Shown one piece after another: positions 54,089 to 64,000 of a DNA stretch of 64,000 nucleotides. The DNA lies in the NCBI GenBank assembly GCA_004799545.1, contig SSMU01000023.1, positions 186,001 through 250,000 of the forward strand, given 5' to 3'. The stretch comes from Phenylobacterium sp. (lineage in GTDB: Bacteria; Pseudomonadota; Alphaproteobacteria; Caulobacterales; Caulobacteraceae). Positions within the stretch are counted from its first letter, which is position 1, and every line of letters begins with the position of its first letter. The translations under genes were made by a program, and so were the position numbers. The notes under the pieces are model-generated. The model was not told the origin of the DNA, did no database searches, and saw nothing but the letters and a program-made list of their open reading frames with translations.

Positions 54089-54859
54089 ATGCGACCGAAC
54101 CGGCTGCGGCAGATCTGGGAGAGCGGCCGGGGCGCGCTGAACGCCTGGTGCGGGGTCGGCGCCCCCTTCATCGCCGAGACCTTCGCCCGGCAGGGCTGGG
54201 ACGCCGTCACCGTCGACACCCAGCACGGCTTGATCGGCTATTCCGAGATGCTGGCCATGCTGCAGGCGATCTCCACCAGCGAGGCGACGCCCCTGGTGCG
54301 CGTCTCCTGGAACCAGCCGGGGGAGCTGATGCGGGCGCTCGACGCCGGCGCCTATGGGGTCATCTGTCCGATGATCTCCAGCCGCGCCGAGTGCGAAGCC
54401 TTCGTCGGCGCCTGCCGCTATCCACCGATCGGCTTCCGCAGCAACGGCCCGACCCGGGCGGCGCTCTACGGCGGCCCCGACTACGTCCAGCACGCCAATG
54501 AAGAGGTGCTGACCTTCGCCATGGTGGAGACCGCCGACGGCCTGGCCGCGGTCGAGGAGATCGCCGCGACGCCGGGGCTCGACGGGATCTATGTCGGCCC
54601 GTCGGACCTGTCGCTGGCTCTGGGCGGCAAGCCGGACCAGGACTCGCAGGACCCTGTTCGGCTGGCGGCTTTCGACCGGATCATCGTCGCCTGCCGCAAC
54701 GCGTGTATCCGCGCCGGCGTCCACACCACCAGCGTCGCCTATGCGCAGCAGATGCTGGCCCAGGGCTTCGACCTGGTCTCCGTGGCCGGCGACAACCGCT
54801 ACCTCGCCGCCGGCCGCCGCGAGATCGCCGAGATGCGCGCCTGGCAGGAAGGCCCTTAA
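54089..54859 (+). CDS. HpcH/HpaI-type aldolase
   Basis: A 256-residue class II pyruvate aldolase: 'ALNAWCGVGAPFIAETFAR' , 'TVDTQHGLIGYSEM' with the catalytic histidine, 'MVETADGLAAVEEIAATPGL' (metal ligand Glu) and 'GIYVGPSDLSLALG' (metal ligand Asp). It cleaves 4-hydroxy-2-oxo acids to pyruvate and an aldehyde; the exact substrate (for example 2-oxo-3-deoxy acids or HHED) is open. No other catabolic genes accompany it. It ends 4 bases before the convergent Lrp gene. Confidence 0.93.
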   Translation: MRPNRLRQIWESGRGALNAWCGVGAPFIAETFARQGWDAVTVDTQHGLIGYSEMLAMLQAISTSEATPLVRVSWNQPGELMRALDAGAYGVICPMISSRAECEAFVGACRYPPIGFRSNGPTRAALYGGPDYVQHANEEVLTFAMVETADGLAAVEEIAATPGLDGIYVGPSDLSLALGGKPDQDSQDPVRLAAFDRIIVACRNACIRAGVHTTSVAYAQQMLAQGFDLVSVAGDNRYLAAGRREIAEMRAWQEGP

Positions 54860-54863
54860 GGCC

Positions 54864-55289
54864 TCACATCTTCTCGGTGGCCAGGAGGATCGAGGTCTCG
54901 GTGGCGGCGATGCCGTCGATGGTGCGGATCTGATCGAGCGCCCGGCTGAAGTCGCCCAGGGTTGGGGTGTCGAGCTCGGCCACTAGGTCCCAGCGGCCGT
55001 TGGTGGTGTGCACCGCCGAGACCTCCGGCAGGCCGCGCAGCGCCTGGATCACCGCCCGCGACCGCTCGCCCTCGATGGCGATGGTCATCACCGCCCGGAC
55101 CCAGTTGTCCTCGATGTCCGGCCGGGTGCGCACCGTGAAGCCCTGGATGATCCCCTCGGCCTGCATGCGGGCGATGCGGTTCTGGATCGTGCCGCGCGAC
55201 ACCTTCAGCGCCTTGGCCAGGCCGGCGGCCGAATCGCGGGCGTCCTCGCGGAGCCTCGCCAGCAGCTTTCGATCGAGTTCGTCCATCAA
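54864..55289 (-). CDS. Lrp/AsnC family transcriptional regulator
   Basis: A 141-residue regulator. N-terminal winged helix: 'DELDRKLLARLREDARDSAA' followed by GLAKALKVSRGTIQNRIARM. C-terminal RAM (ligand) domain: 'VRAVMTIAIEGERSRAVIQA' and 'VHTTNGRWDLVAELDTPTLG'. It is divergent from the guanidino-hydrolase/ornithine aminotransferase pair and is the probable arginine- or ornithine-responsive regulator of that unit. Helically phased direct repeats in the gap fit oligomeric Lrp binding. Confidence 0.93.
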   Translation of the reverse strand: MMDELDRKLLARLREDARDSAAGLAKALKVSRGTIQNRIARMQAEGIIQGFTVRTRPDIEDNWVRAVMTIAIEGERSRAVIQALRGLPEVSAVHTTNGRWDLVAELDTPTLGDFSRALDQIRTIDGIAATETSILLATEKM

Positions 55290-55301
55290 ATCGCCAATTT
55301 A

Positions 55302-55339
55302 TCCTGCCGAAACGCCATAATTCCTAGCATATCCTAGCA
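55302..55339. promoter_or_regulatory. Phased direct repeats in the lrp/hydrolase gap (candidate Lrp-type sites)
   Basis: The octamer TCCTAGCA occurs at 55322-55329 and 55332-55339, exactly 10 bp apart, and a related TCCTGCCG begins 20 bp earlier at 55302. Integer helical spacing is typical of Lrp/AsnC octamer binding. The stretch is AT-rich compared with its surroundings, so it probably also contains the promoters for both divergent genes. Confidence 0.5.
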
Positions 55340-55408
55340 GGTTGGTGACTTTACGCTAGCACCGCCATGGGTGACCCTTCGGGTGTCATTGATCCGAGGA
55401 AACGCGCC

Positions 55409-56290
55409 ATGTTCGACCGGCCTCTGTTCCTGATGACCGACCCGGGCTGTTTCGACGTCAGCTACCAGATCAATCCCTGGATGCGGCCGGACGCCTGGAA
55501 GACCGACCCGGCCGGCGCGCTGGCCGCCGCCAAGGCCGCCTCCGCCGAGCTCAAGCGGGCCATCCAGGCCCTGGGCGCCCAGGTGGAGACCATCGGCGCG
55601 GTCGCCGGCCTGCCCGACCTGGTGTTCCCCGCCAACGCCGCCATCGTACTGGACGGCCGGGCCCTGCTCGCCCGCTTCCGCCACGAGGAGCGCCAGGGCG
55701 AGGAGGCGATCTTCCGCGAGGTGTTCTGCCGCCTGAAACGCCGCGGCCTGATCCAGGAGATCGCCGACTTCCCCGAGGGCGTCTTCCAGGAAGGCGCCGG
55801 CGACTGCATCTGGGACGCCGACCGCAAAGTCTTCTGGGCCGGCTATGGGCCGCGCTCCAGCAAGGCCTCACTGGCGGTGATCGAGAAGACCTTCGGCGAG
55901 GAGGTGGTGGGCCTGGAGCTCGCCTCCGACCGCTTCTACCACCTCGACACCTGCTTCTGCCCGCTGGCCGGCGGCAAGCTGCTCTACTACCCCACCGCCT
56001 TCACGCCCGCGGCGCTGGCCGCCATCCGAGCCCGCGTGCCGGAGGCGGACCGTATCGAGGCGACCGCCGCCGAGGCCGAGGCCTTCTGCGTCAACGCCGT
56101 GAACCTCGGCGCGCGGATCGTCATGGCCCGGGCGCCGGCCTCGCTCCGCCGCAAGCTGGAAGCCCGCGGCTACGCCCTCACCGAGGTCGACCTCTCGCCG
56201 TTCATCCTCTCCGGCGGCGCCGCCTACTGCATGACCCTGCGCCTCGACCGCGAGAGCCGTCCGGGCCGCGCCATCCTCGCCGCCGAATAG
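55409..56290 (+). CDS. Guanidino-group-modifying hydrolase (DDAH/CtlX-like)
   Basis: A 293-residue pentein-fold enzyme. The catalytic cysteine is C274 in [11 protein letters not shown] and the histidine H178 in [10 protein letters not shown]; '[12 protein letters not shown]' and 'EGAGDCIWD' give the usual substrate-binding acids. Relatives are dimethylarginine dimethylaminohydrolase, arginine deiminase and CtlX-type citrulline hydrolase. The partner rocD uses ornithine, so a reaction yielding ornithine is attractive, but the family does not fix it. I chose the ATG at 55409 (GAGGAAA upstream) over one 42 bases earlier. The next gene starts 11 bases on. Confidence 0.9.
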   Translation: MFDRPLFLMTDPGCFDVSYQINPWMRPDAWKTDPAGALAAAKAASAELKRAIQALGAQVETIGAVAGLPDLVFPANAAIVLDGRALLARFRHEERQGEEAIFREVFCRLKRRGLIQEIADFPEGVFQEGAGDCIWDADRKVFWAGYGPRSSKASLAVIEKTFGEEVVGLELASDRFYHLDTCFCPLAGGKLLYYPTAFTPAALAAIRARVPEADRIEATAAEAEAFCVNAVNLGARIVMARAPASLRRKLEARGYALTEVDLSPFILSGGAAYCMTLRLDRESRPGRAILAAE

Positions 56291-56301
56291 GGAGACCCGC
56301 C

Positions 56302-57519
56302 GTGAACGACATCGCCCTCGAACGCACGCTGACCGCCGACTACATCGCCCTGGAGGCCGAGTACGGCGCGAAGAACTACAAACCCCTCGACGTGGTGCTG
56401 ACCCGCGGCGAAGGCGTCCACGTCTGGGACGTGGAAGGCCGTCGCTACCTCGACTGCCTGTCGGCCTATTCGGCGGTGAACCAGGGCCACTGCCACCCGA
56501 AGATCCTGGCCGCCATGGTCGAGCAGGCGGGCCGGCTGACGCTGACCTCGCGGGCCTTCCGCAACGACCAGCTGGCGCCCTTCTACGAGGAGCTCTGCGC
56601 GCTCACCCATTCGCACAAGGTGTTGCCGATGAACTCCGGCGCCGAGGCGGTGGAGACCGCGCTGAAGGTGGCGCGCAAGTGGGGCTACGAGGTCAAGGGC
56701 GTACGGGACGGCGCCGCCGAGATCATCGTCTGCGACGGCAACTTCCACGGCCGCACCGTGGCCATCGTCGGCTTCTCAACCGACCCGCAGTCGCGCGGCG
56801 GCTTCGGGCCCTTCGCGCCCGGCTTCAAGATCGTGCCGTTCGGCGATGCGGACGCCCTGGAGGCGGCGATCACGCCCAACACCGTGGCTTTCCTGGTCGA
56901 GCCGATCCAGGGCGAGGCCGGGGTGATCATCCCGCCGGCCGGCTACCTGAAGCGCGCCCGCGAGCTCTGCACCCAGCACGGGGTGATCCTGATTCTCGAT
57001 GAGATCCAGACCGGCCTCGGCCGCACCGGCAAGCTGCTGGCCGAGGAGCACGAGGGCGTGGAGGCCGACCTGACCCTGATCGGCAAGGCGCTGTCGGGCG
57101 GTTTCTATCCGGTCTCGGCGGTGCTCTCGAACTCGGAGGTGATGAACGTCCTGCATCCCGGCGAGCACGGCTCGACCTTCGGCGGCAATCCGCTGGCCTG
57201 CGCCATCGCCCGCGCGGCCCTGAAGGCGCTCACGGAAGAAGACATGGTCGGCAACGCCGCCCGGGTCGGCGCCCGCCTCAAGGCCAGCCTGGAGGCGATC
57301 GATGCGCCCTCGGTGAAGGAGGTCCGCGGCCGCGGCCTGATGATCGCCGTCGAGCTGCACGCCGACGCCGGCGGCGCGCGGCGGGTCTGCGAGGCCCTGC
57401 AGGCCCGCGGCCTGCTGGCCAAGGAGACCCACGACCACACCATCCGCATCGCCCCGCCGCTGATCCTCACCGACAGCCAGGCCGACTGGATCGCCGAGCA
57501 GTTCGCAGCGGCGCTTTAG
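56302..57519 (+). CDS. rocD: Ornithine--oxo-acid aminotransferase
   Basis: A 405-residue class III PLP aminotransferase with the pyridoxal lysine K262 in [16 protein letters not shown], '[20 protein letters not shown]', '[20 protein letters not shown]' and '[17 protein letters not shown]'. The whole matches RocD, which converts ornithine and 2-oxoglutarate to glutamate-5-semialdehyde and glutamate. With the preceding hydrolase and the divergent Lrp regulator it forms an arginine/ornithine utilisation unit. Confidence 0.96.
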   Translation: MNDIALERTLTADYIALEAEYGAKNYKPLDVVLTRGEGVHVWDVEGRRYLDCLSAYSAVNQGHCHPKILAAMVEQAGRLTLTSRAFRNDQLAPFYEELCALTHSHKVLPMNSGAEAVETALKVARKWGYEVKGVRDGAAEIIVCDGNFHGRTVAIVGFSTDPQSRGGFGPFAPGFKIVPFGDADALEAAITPNTVAFLVEPIQGEAGVIIPPAGYLKRARELCTQHGVILILDEIQTGLGRTGKLLAEEHEGVEADLTLIGKALSGGFYPVSAVLSNSEVMNVLHPGEHGSTFGGNPLACAIARAALKALTEEDMVGNAARVGARLKASLEAIDAPSVKEVRGRGLMIAVELHADAGGARRVCEALQARGLLAKETHDHTIRIAPPLILTDSQADWIAEQFAAAL

Positions 57520-57542
57520 CCCCACGCCGTTTTGCGGCGAAG

Positions 57543-59669
57543 CTACTTCGCCCCCGAGGCCGCCTTCGCCGCCACCGCCGCGCCGGGCAGCGGCTCGCCC
57601 TTGGCCTGGCTGATCAGGAAGGCGCGCACGTCCTCCACGTCCTGGGGCTTGAGGAACTTCGAGAAGCTGACCATGCCGTTGTGGGCGCGCACCCCCTGGA
57701 TGACCACCGAGTTGAAGTCGTCCGGCGTGGTGATCAGGATCGAGCGCTTGAGGTCCGGCAGCCAGGAGCCGGTGGCGTTGGCGCCGTGGCAGACCTGGCA
57801 GTTGTCGTTGAACACCACGTAGCCATGGGTCTTGTCGCCAGTGGTCTTGACGCCCGTCAGATTCAGCGGCGGCGGCTCGACGATCTTGAACGGCGGCGCC
57901 TTGGCCGCCCCGCCCAGCTTGAACACCAGCAGCCGGCCGGGCAGCCGCGGCCGCGCCGGCAGCAGCGACGGCGCCGACACCTGGCCCCCGCCGCCCGAGC
58001 CTACCATCAGGGCCACATACTGCTCGCCCTTGATCTCGTAGGTCATCGGGGCCGCGATCACCCCGTTGCCGGTGGCATAGGCCCAGAGCTGCTTCCCGTT
58101 GGCCGCGTCATAGGCGTAGAATTGCCCCTCGGCCGCGCCCTGGAACACCAGGTTGCCGCCGGTCGAGAGCACGCCGGCGTTCCAGAAATAGGGCCGGTTC
58201 ACGGTCCAGACCGGCTTCTGGTTGACCGGGTCCCAGGCGATCAGCCAGCCCTTGATGTTGGCCGCGAGCGCCTTGGTCTGCTCCGGCGTCATCGGCCCGG
58301 CGTTGGCCAGCATGCTGACGCCCAGATTCCAGCCGCCAGGCTTGTAGATGAACTTCGGATCGGCCTGGTAGGCGAACGGCATCGACTGCGCCGGGATGTA
58401 GACCAGGCCGGTCTTCGGGCTGAACGACATGGGGTGCCAGTTGTGGGCGCCCAGGGGCGCCGGCATCTGCAGGTCGATGTCCGACTTGTAGCGGGCCGAG
58501 GGGTTCTCCACCGGCCGGCCGGTGGCGATGTCGATGCTGGAGGCCCAGGTCACCGGCACGAAGGCCTTGGCCGAGAGCAGCTTCCCGTTGGTGCGGTCGA
58601 GCACATAGAAGAAGCCGTTCTTCGGCGCCTGCATCAGCACCTTGGTCGGCTTACCCGCGATCGTCAGGTCGGCCAGGATGAAGGGCTGGACGGCGGAATA
58701 GTCCCAGCTCTCGCCGGGGTTCACCTGGTAGTGCCAGACGTACTCGCCGGTGTCGGCCTTCACCGCGATGATCGAGGAGATGAACAGGTTGTCGCCCTTG
58801 CCGCCGGAGCGGACCTGCTGGTTCCAGGGCGTGCCGTTGTCGGTGCCGAAGTAGATCAGGTCGAGGGCGGGATCGTAGGCGATCGCGTCCCAGACCGTGC
58901 CGCCGCCGCCGACCATCTTCCAGCTGCCTTCCGGCCAGGTGGCCAGCGCCTTGTCCTTCAGCACCTTGTCGGAGACCGCGCCGTCGGCGCCGTTCGGATT
59001 GGGCACGGTGTAGAAGCGCCAGACCAGCTTGCCGGAGGCGGCGTCGTAGGCCGACAGATAGCCGCGGCCGCCGTATTCCGCGCCGCTTTCGCCGATCAGC
59101 ACCTTGTCCTTCACCACCCGCGGCGCCTGGGTGATGGTGTAGGGCTTGGCCGCGTCGGCGACCTGGGTCTGCCAGACCACGTGGCCGTCCTTGGCGTCGA
59201 GCGCCACCAGGCGGGCGTCCATGGTGCCGACGTAGACCTTACCCTTCCAGACCGCGACGCCGCGGTTGACCACGTCGCAGCAGGCGTCGAAGCCCTTCTT
59301 GCCGTCGACCTTGGGATCGTAGGACCACAGGAGCTTGCCGGTGACGGCGTCGAAGGCGAACACCTTCGACCAGGCTGTGGTGGTGTAGAGCACACCGTCG
59401 ACCTCCAGGGGCGTCGCCTCCTGGCCGCGGTCGGTGTCGAACTGGGCGTACCAGGCGAGGCCGAGCTGACCGACGTTGGTGGCGTTGACCTTGTCGAGCG
59501 GCGAGAACCGCTGCTCGGAATAGCCCTTGCCGTAGGAGACCCACTCGCCGTTGGTGTCGGCCGCCGCGATGCGCGCGCCGTCGACGTTCCCCGCTCCGGC
59601 CGTCGTCTTCTGGCAGGCCGCCAGGCCCGCAACCAGAGCCATCGCCAAGGCAAGCTTGATGATCCGCAT
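57543..59669 (-). CDS. PQQ-dependent alcohol dehydrogenase with cytochrome c domain, lipoprotein
   Basis: A 708-residue quinohaemoprotein. A lipobox (GLAAC, Cys about 19) suggests membrane anchoring. The eight-bladed propeller has the vicinal disulfide cysteines C130-C131, 'WDAIAYDPALDLIYFGTDNG' and the catalytic region SWDYS with D323. A C-terminal cytochrome c domain has CQVCH (624-628) and a likely haem-ligand methionine in 'HNGMVSFSKF'. The residue two after the catalytic Asp is Ser, not the Asp of lanthanide-dependent enzymes, so it is probably calcium-dependent. It oxidises alcohols in the periplasm. No PQQ synthesis genes are present in the window. Confidence 0.93.
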   Translation of the reverse strand: MRIIKLALAMALVAGLAACQKTTAGAGNVDGARIAAADTNGEWVSYGKGYSEQRFSPLDKVNATNVGQLGLAWYAQFDTDRGQEATPLEVDGVLYTTTAWSKVFAFDAVTGKLLWSYDPKVDGKKGFDACCDVVNRGVAVWKGKVYVGTMDARLVALDAKDGHVVWQTQVADAAKPYTITQAPRVVKDKVLIGESGAEYGGRGYLSAYDAASGKLVWRFYTVPNPNGADGAVSDKVLKDKALATWPEGSWKMVGGGGTVWDAIAYDPALDLIYFGTDNGTPWNQQVRSGGKGDNLFISSIIAVKADTGEYVWHYQVNPGESWDYSAVQPFILADLTIAGKPTKVLMQAPKNGFFYVLDRTNGKLLSAKAFVPVTWASSIDIATGRPVENPSARYKSDIDLQMPAPLGAHNWHPMSFSPKTGLVYIPAQSMPFAYQADPKFIYKPGGWNLGVSMLANAGPMTPEQTKALAANIKGWLIAWDPVNQKPVWTVNRPYFWNAGVLSTGGNLVFQGAAEGQFYAYDAANGKQLWAYATGNGVIAAPMTYEIKGEQYVALMVGSGGGGQVSAPSLLPARPRLPGRLLVFKLGGAAKAPPFKIVEPPPLNLTGVKTTGDKTHGYVVFNDNCQVCHGANATGSWLPDLKRSILITTPDDFNSVVIQGVRAHNGMVSFSKFLKPQDVEDVRAFLISQAKGEPLPGAAVAAKAASGAK

Positions 59670-59708
59670 ATCGCCCTCCCCGGCCGTAAGCTCGGCCTTG
59701 GGCGAGAG

Positions 59709-60800
59709 TTAGGCCCGGACCGGCTCGCCGGGCAAGCGCTCCCCGGCGTCAACCAGCAGGCCCGCGATCCGGTCGGCGGCGGCGGCCAGGTCGGCTTGGG
59801 TCACGGCCGGCAGGGCGATCGAGGCCAGCGAGGCCCGCGCATCCTTGCGGCTGGCCCGCCGGTAGGCCGGGTCGTAGTGCAGCGCGATGAGCGCGCCGGC
59901 CAGCGCCTCGAAGTCTCCGGCCTCGGCCAGGGCGCGCCATTCGGCCAGCCGCTTGCGGCCGGGCCGGTCGGGAACGCGCGCCAGCACCTCGTTGAGGGCG
60001 GCAGGCTCCTCGGTGATCTCGCGATAGGCGGCGACCAGGTAGCGGGCGCGGGCCTCGGCGGGGGCGTCGAGGGCGATGCGCGGGGCGGCCTCCATCAGCC
60101 GCCACAGGGCCGGCGGGATCATCCGCTCGCCGATCTTGCTGGACTCGGACTCGACGACCACCGGCCGGGTGGGATCGAGGGCCGCGAGCGCGCCGAGCAG
60201 GCGGCTCTCGAACATCTTCTGGCTGGGCTGGTCGATCCCTGGCAGGCCGCCGAACAGCGAGCCGCGGTGGGCGGCGAGGCCCTCCAGGTCCAGGATCTGG
60301 ACGCCGCGCGCGGCGACGAGGCCCAGCAGCTCGGTCTTGCCGGAGCCGGTCGGGCCCTCCAGCAGCACGACGCGGTGCGGCAGCTCGGCATCGTAGAGCC
60401 GCGCCGAGACCTCGCGCCGATAGGTCTTGTAGCCGCCGGCCAGCAGCGCCGTGCGCCAGCCGACGCCGTCCAGGATGGTCGCCATGGCGTTCGACCGCTG
60501 GCCGCCGCGCCAGCAGTAGATCAAGGGCTGGAAGCCGCCGCCCCGGTCGGCGAGCTCGCGCTCCAGGTAGCCGGCCACATTGCGGGCGATATGGGCCGCG
60601 CCGATCCGGCGAGCGCGGAACCGGCTCTCCTGCACATAGATGGTCCCGACCTCGGCCCGCTCTTCATTGGAGAGCACCGGCAGGTTGACAGCGCCCGGCA
60701 CGTGGTCCTCGGCGAACTCCGCGGGACTGCGCACGTCGATGATCATGTCGAAGCGGGCGAGGCTCGCCGCATCCGCGCTGTCGATGACCTCGATCGCCAC
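59709..60800 (-). CDS. mnmH: tRNA 2-selenouridine synthase
   Basis: A 363-residue SelU/MnmH protein. The N-terminal rhodanese domain has '[20 protein letters not shown]' and the active cysteine in [11 protein letters not shown]; the C-terminal P-loop domain has [13 protein letters not shown]. It replaces the sulfur of 2-thiouridine in the wobble position of certain tRNAs with selenium, via a geranylated intermediate, using selenophosphate from SelD. It is divergent from selD, 64 bases away. Start at 60800. Confidence 0.96.
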   Translation of the reverse strand: MAIEVIDSADAASLARFDMIIDVRSPAEFAEDHVPGAVNLPVLSNEERAEVGTIYVQESRFRARRIGAAHIARNVAGYLERELADRGGGFQPLIYCWRGGQRSNAMATILDGVGWRTALLAGGYKTYRREVSARLYDAELPHRVVLLEGPTGSGKTELLGLVAARGVQILDLEGLAAHRGSLFGGLPGIDQPSQKMFESRLLGALAALDPTRPVVVESESSKIGERMIPPALWRLMEAAPRIALDAPAEARARYLVAAYREITEEPAALNEVLARVPDRPGRKRLAEWRALAEAGDFEALAGALIALHYDPAYRRASRKDARASLASIALPAVTQADLAAAADRIAGLLVDAGERLPGEPVRA

Positions 60801-60864
60801 GCCTCAACTCGTCCTTCGCCAACTCGGCCTTCGGCTTCCACGCCGCCTTTCCTATAGTGGACCC

Positions 60865-61935
60865 ATGACGCCGCTCGACCAAAGCCCCCCGCCGGCAACC
60901 CCGCGCCTGACCTCCCTGGCGCACGGCGGCGGCTGCGGCTGCAAGATCGCCCCGGCCGTGCTGCAGGATATCCTGATGGGCGTGCCGGCGGCCGCCGCCT
61001 TCCCCAACCTGATGGTCGGGACCGAGACCTCGGACGACGCGGCGGTCTGGCGGCTGAACGACACCCAGGCCCTGGTGGCGACCACCGACTTCTTCATGCC
61101 GGTGGTCGACGACCCCTTCGACTTCGGCCGGATCGCGGCGACCAATGCGCTCTCCGACGTCTATGCGATGGGCGGAACGCCGATCTTCGCCCTGGCGATC
61201 GTCGGCATGCCGATCGCGGTCCTGTCGGTGGAGACGATCGGCGCGATCCTGGCGGGCGGGGCCAACGTCTGCGCCGCGGCCGGCGTGCCGGTGGCCGGCG
61301 GCCACTCCATCGACAGCGTCGAGCCGATCTACGGCCTGGTGGCCCTGGGCCTCGTCCATCCCGACCGGGTGATGACCAATCGCGGCGCCCAGGCCGGCGA
61401 TGTGCTGATCCTCACCAAGCCGCTGGGGGTCGGCGTGTTCAGCGCGGCCTTCAGGCAGGAGCGGCTCGACCCCGCGGGCTATGCCGCGATGATCGCCGCC
61501 ACCACCCAGCTGAACGCGGTGGGCGCCGAGCTCGCCGTGACGCCGGGCGTCCGCGCCATGACCGACGTGACCGGCTTCGGCCTCCTGGGCCACGCCCTGG
61601 AGATGGCCCGCGGCTCCGGACTGACGGCGGAGCTCTCCATCGCAGCCGCGCCCCTGCTGCCGGGTGTCGAGGCGCTGGCCCAAGCGGGCATACGCACCGG
61701 CGCCTCGACGCGCAACTGGGCGAGCTATGGCGCGGCGGTCGAGGGCGCGGACGGCCTGCCCGAATGGCGGCGCGACCTGCTGACCGATCCGCAGACCAGC
61801 GGCGGCCTGCTGGTGGCGGTCGCGCCGGGCTCGGCGGACGCCGCGCTCGGCCTGATCCGCCAGGCCGGTTTCGCCGGCGCCACGGTGGTCGGACGAATGG
61901 CCGAGGGCGCGCCTGGCGTGCGGCTCACCGCCTGA
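60865..61935 (+). CDS. selD: Selenide, water dikinase (selenophosphate synthase)
   Basis: A 356-residue SelD of the PurM-like ATP-binding family. The N-terminal catalytic loop HGGGCGCKI has Cys24, Cys26 and Lys27, with Cys rather than selenocysteine in the active site. '[20 protein letters not shown]', '[20 protein letters not shown]' and '[15 protein letters not shown]' are typical of the family. It makes selenophosphate from selenide and ATP. The paired mnmH suggests use in tRNA modification. The start at 60865 gives the normal N-terminus. Confidence 0.96.
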   Translation: MTPLDQSPPPATPRLTSLAHGGGCGCKIAPAVLQDILMGVPAAAAFPNLMVGTETSDDAAVWRLNDTQALVATTDFFMPVVDDPFDFGRIAATNALSDVYAMGGTPIFALAIVGMPIAVLSVETIGAILAGGANVCAAAGVPVAGGHSIDSVEPIYGLVALGLVHPDRVMTNRGAQAGDVLILTKPLGVGVFSAAFRQERLDPAGYAAMIAATTQLNAVGAELAVTPGVRAMTDVTGFGLLGHALEMARGSGLTAELSIAAAPLLPGVEALAQAGIRTGASTRNWASYGAAVEGADGLPEWRRDLLTDPQTSGGLLVAVAPGSADAALGLIRQAGFAGATVVGRMAEGAPGVRLTA

Positions 61936-62080
61936 TTCGCCGGCTGCGGAAACCGCGTCGCGTTAACTCCCGACTCAGTCTTCCGAAACCCCGCCTTTAC
62001 ACCTGACCTGTATCAAATCGCGACAAGTCAGAGCCGCGAGCCCGCGAGCCGCGGCCGCTCCAGGTGGGTGAGAAAGCGTA

Positions 62081-63577
<1,497 letters not shown>

Positions 63578-63583
63578 GGGCGG

Positions 63584-64000
63584 CTACCGACCGGGCCTCG
63601 CCAGGGCGTCGACGAAGCGCCGACTCAAGTCCGCGAACTGCGCGAGGTCGGCTTGATCCCAATCGCCCAGCGCCTTCGACAGCAGCCGCCGCCTCGCTGC
63701 GGCGATGGCCTGGGCGACCTCGTCGCCACGCGCGGTCAGGCTTGCGGTTCGCACACGCCGGTCGCCGGCGCCGTCCTGCCGGGCGATCAGGCCGAGGTGT
63801 TCCAGCTTCGCCAGTTGCCGACTGATGGTCGTGTGGTCCCGGCCCACCTGCTCGGCGAGCCCGGCGACGCTCAGCGGGCCGCGCATCGCGAGCCTGACGA
63901 GCAGGGGGAACAGCGCCCGGTCGAGCTCGACTCCGGCCTCGCGCAACAGGACCTCGTCACGCTGCGGACTGCTGAAGAAGCTCATCAGGTCGATTAGGGC
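63584..64000 (-). CDS. MarR family transcriptional regulator (5' end outside window)
   Basis: A winged-helix MarR protein of at least 139 residues. 'GPLSVAGLAEQVGRDHTTIS' and RQLAKLEHLGLIARQDGAGD form the DNA-binding domain, followed by the dimerisation helix 'LTARGDEVAQAIAAARRRLL'. The first internal ATG is at 63985, but the frame remains open to the right edge with 'ALIDL' before it, which is normal family sequence, so the true start is probably beyond the window. Target not visible; the gene ends 6 bases from the sigma-54 activator's stop. Confidence 0.88.
   Translation of the reverse strand, partial: ALIDLMSFFSSPQRDEVLLREAGVELDRALFPLLVRLAMRGPLSVAGLAEQVGRDHTTISRQLAKLEHLGLIARQDGAGDRRVRTASLTARGDEVAQAIAAARRRLLSKALGDWDQADLAQFADLSRRFVDALARPGR

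Noticed and set aside
57525-57539. CGCCG-TTTTG-CGGCG hairpin between rocD and the PQQ dehydrogenase gene
   Set aside because: Only a 5-bp stem with no T-run; too weak to call a terminator.
57681-60857. 1058-codon open frame on the plus strand across the PQQ dehydrogenase and mnmH
   Set aside because: It is antisense to two clear genes, rich in Gly/Arg/Val/Asp with no domain, and arises from the high G+C content that removes stop codons.
61936-62080. CtrA box upstream of the TacA-like gene
   Set aside because: Only a single TTAA half-site is seen (in GTTAAC); the second half at 7-bp spacing is missing.

Overview
The window is about 64 kb of very GC-rich chromosomal DNA (roughly 70% G+C by eye). 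Its gene content points to an alphaproteobacterium of the Caulobacterales, most likely Phenylobacterium or Caulobacter-like. The clues are a ruvCAB-ybgC-tolQRAB-pal-cpoB-tilS block, a split pntAA/pntAB/pntB transhydrogenase followed by an aa3-oxidase subunit IV-like gene, UrcA and DUF5985 proteins, and a TacA-like NtrC-family regulator. The genus is inferred; no rRNA or other decisive marker is present. Genes are densely packed, many with ATGA or GTGA overlaps, and no gene-free stretch exceeds about 300 bases. I saw no tRNA, rRNA, insertion sequence, prophage or CRISPR array.

Layout. 1-2.6 kb: two halves of a probable heterodimeric ABC exporter. 2.8-6.9 kb: divergent lipid-modification cluster (FAD oxidoreductase and DUF1365 one way, DUF1295 and CFA-like methyltransferase the other). 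7-12 kb: acyl-CoA synthetase, Tat-exported phospholipase C, DegT-family aminotransferase. 12-16.6 kb: alpha/beta hydrolase divergent from an XRE regulator with a perfect palindrome between them, then sulfotransferase, patatin and VOC protein. 16.7-19.9 kb: catabolic-looking operon (quinone oxidoreductase, hydrolase, SDR, histidine phosphatase). 19.9-24.4 kb: wHTH/TPR regulator, UrcA protein, lipocalin-like protein, small membrane protein. 24.6-35.3 kb: yebC, then about 10 kb of accessory genes (hybrid kinase, small membrane proteins, secreted proteins, MBL-fold hydrolase, and a cyclophilin to site-2-protease operon) separating yebC from ruvC. 35.4-44.3 kb: recombination, Tol-Pal and tilS housekeeping block. 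44.3-50.7 kb: hydrolase, aldo/keto reductase, M23 peptidase, transhydrogenase. 50.8-54.9 kb: hydrolase, penicillin-acylase-family enzyme, HpaI-type aldolase. 54.9-57.5 kb: Lrp/AsnC regulator divergent from a guanidino-hydrolase and ornithine aminotransferase, a likely arginine catabolic unit. 57.5-61.9 kb: PQQ/cytochrome c dehydrogenase, then the divergent selenouridine pair mnmH/selD. 62-64 kb: sigma-54 activator and a partial MarR regulator.

The most unusual non-coding content is two families of dispersed palindromic repeats. One is about 145 bp with palindromic ends and always sits at gene 3' ends. The other is a two-hairpin composite: two copies are exactly 114 bp, and a variant supplies the stop codons of both convergent genes around it. 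I did not find a clearly new defence or mobile system. The best leads are the repeat families, the arginine unit with its helically phased repeats, and the unknown CxxC protein in the cyclophilin/site-2-protease operon.
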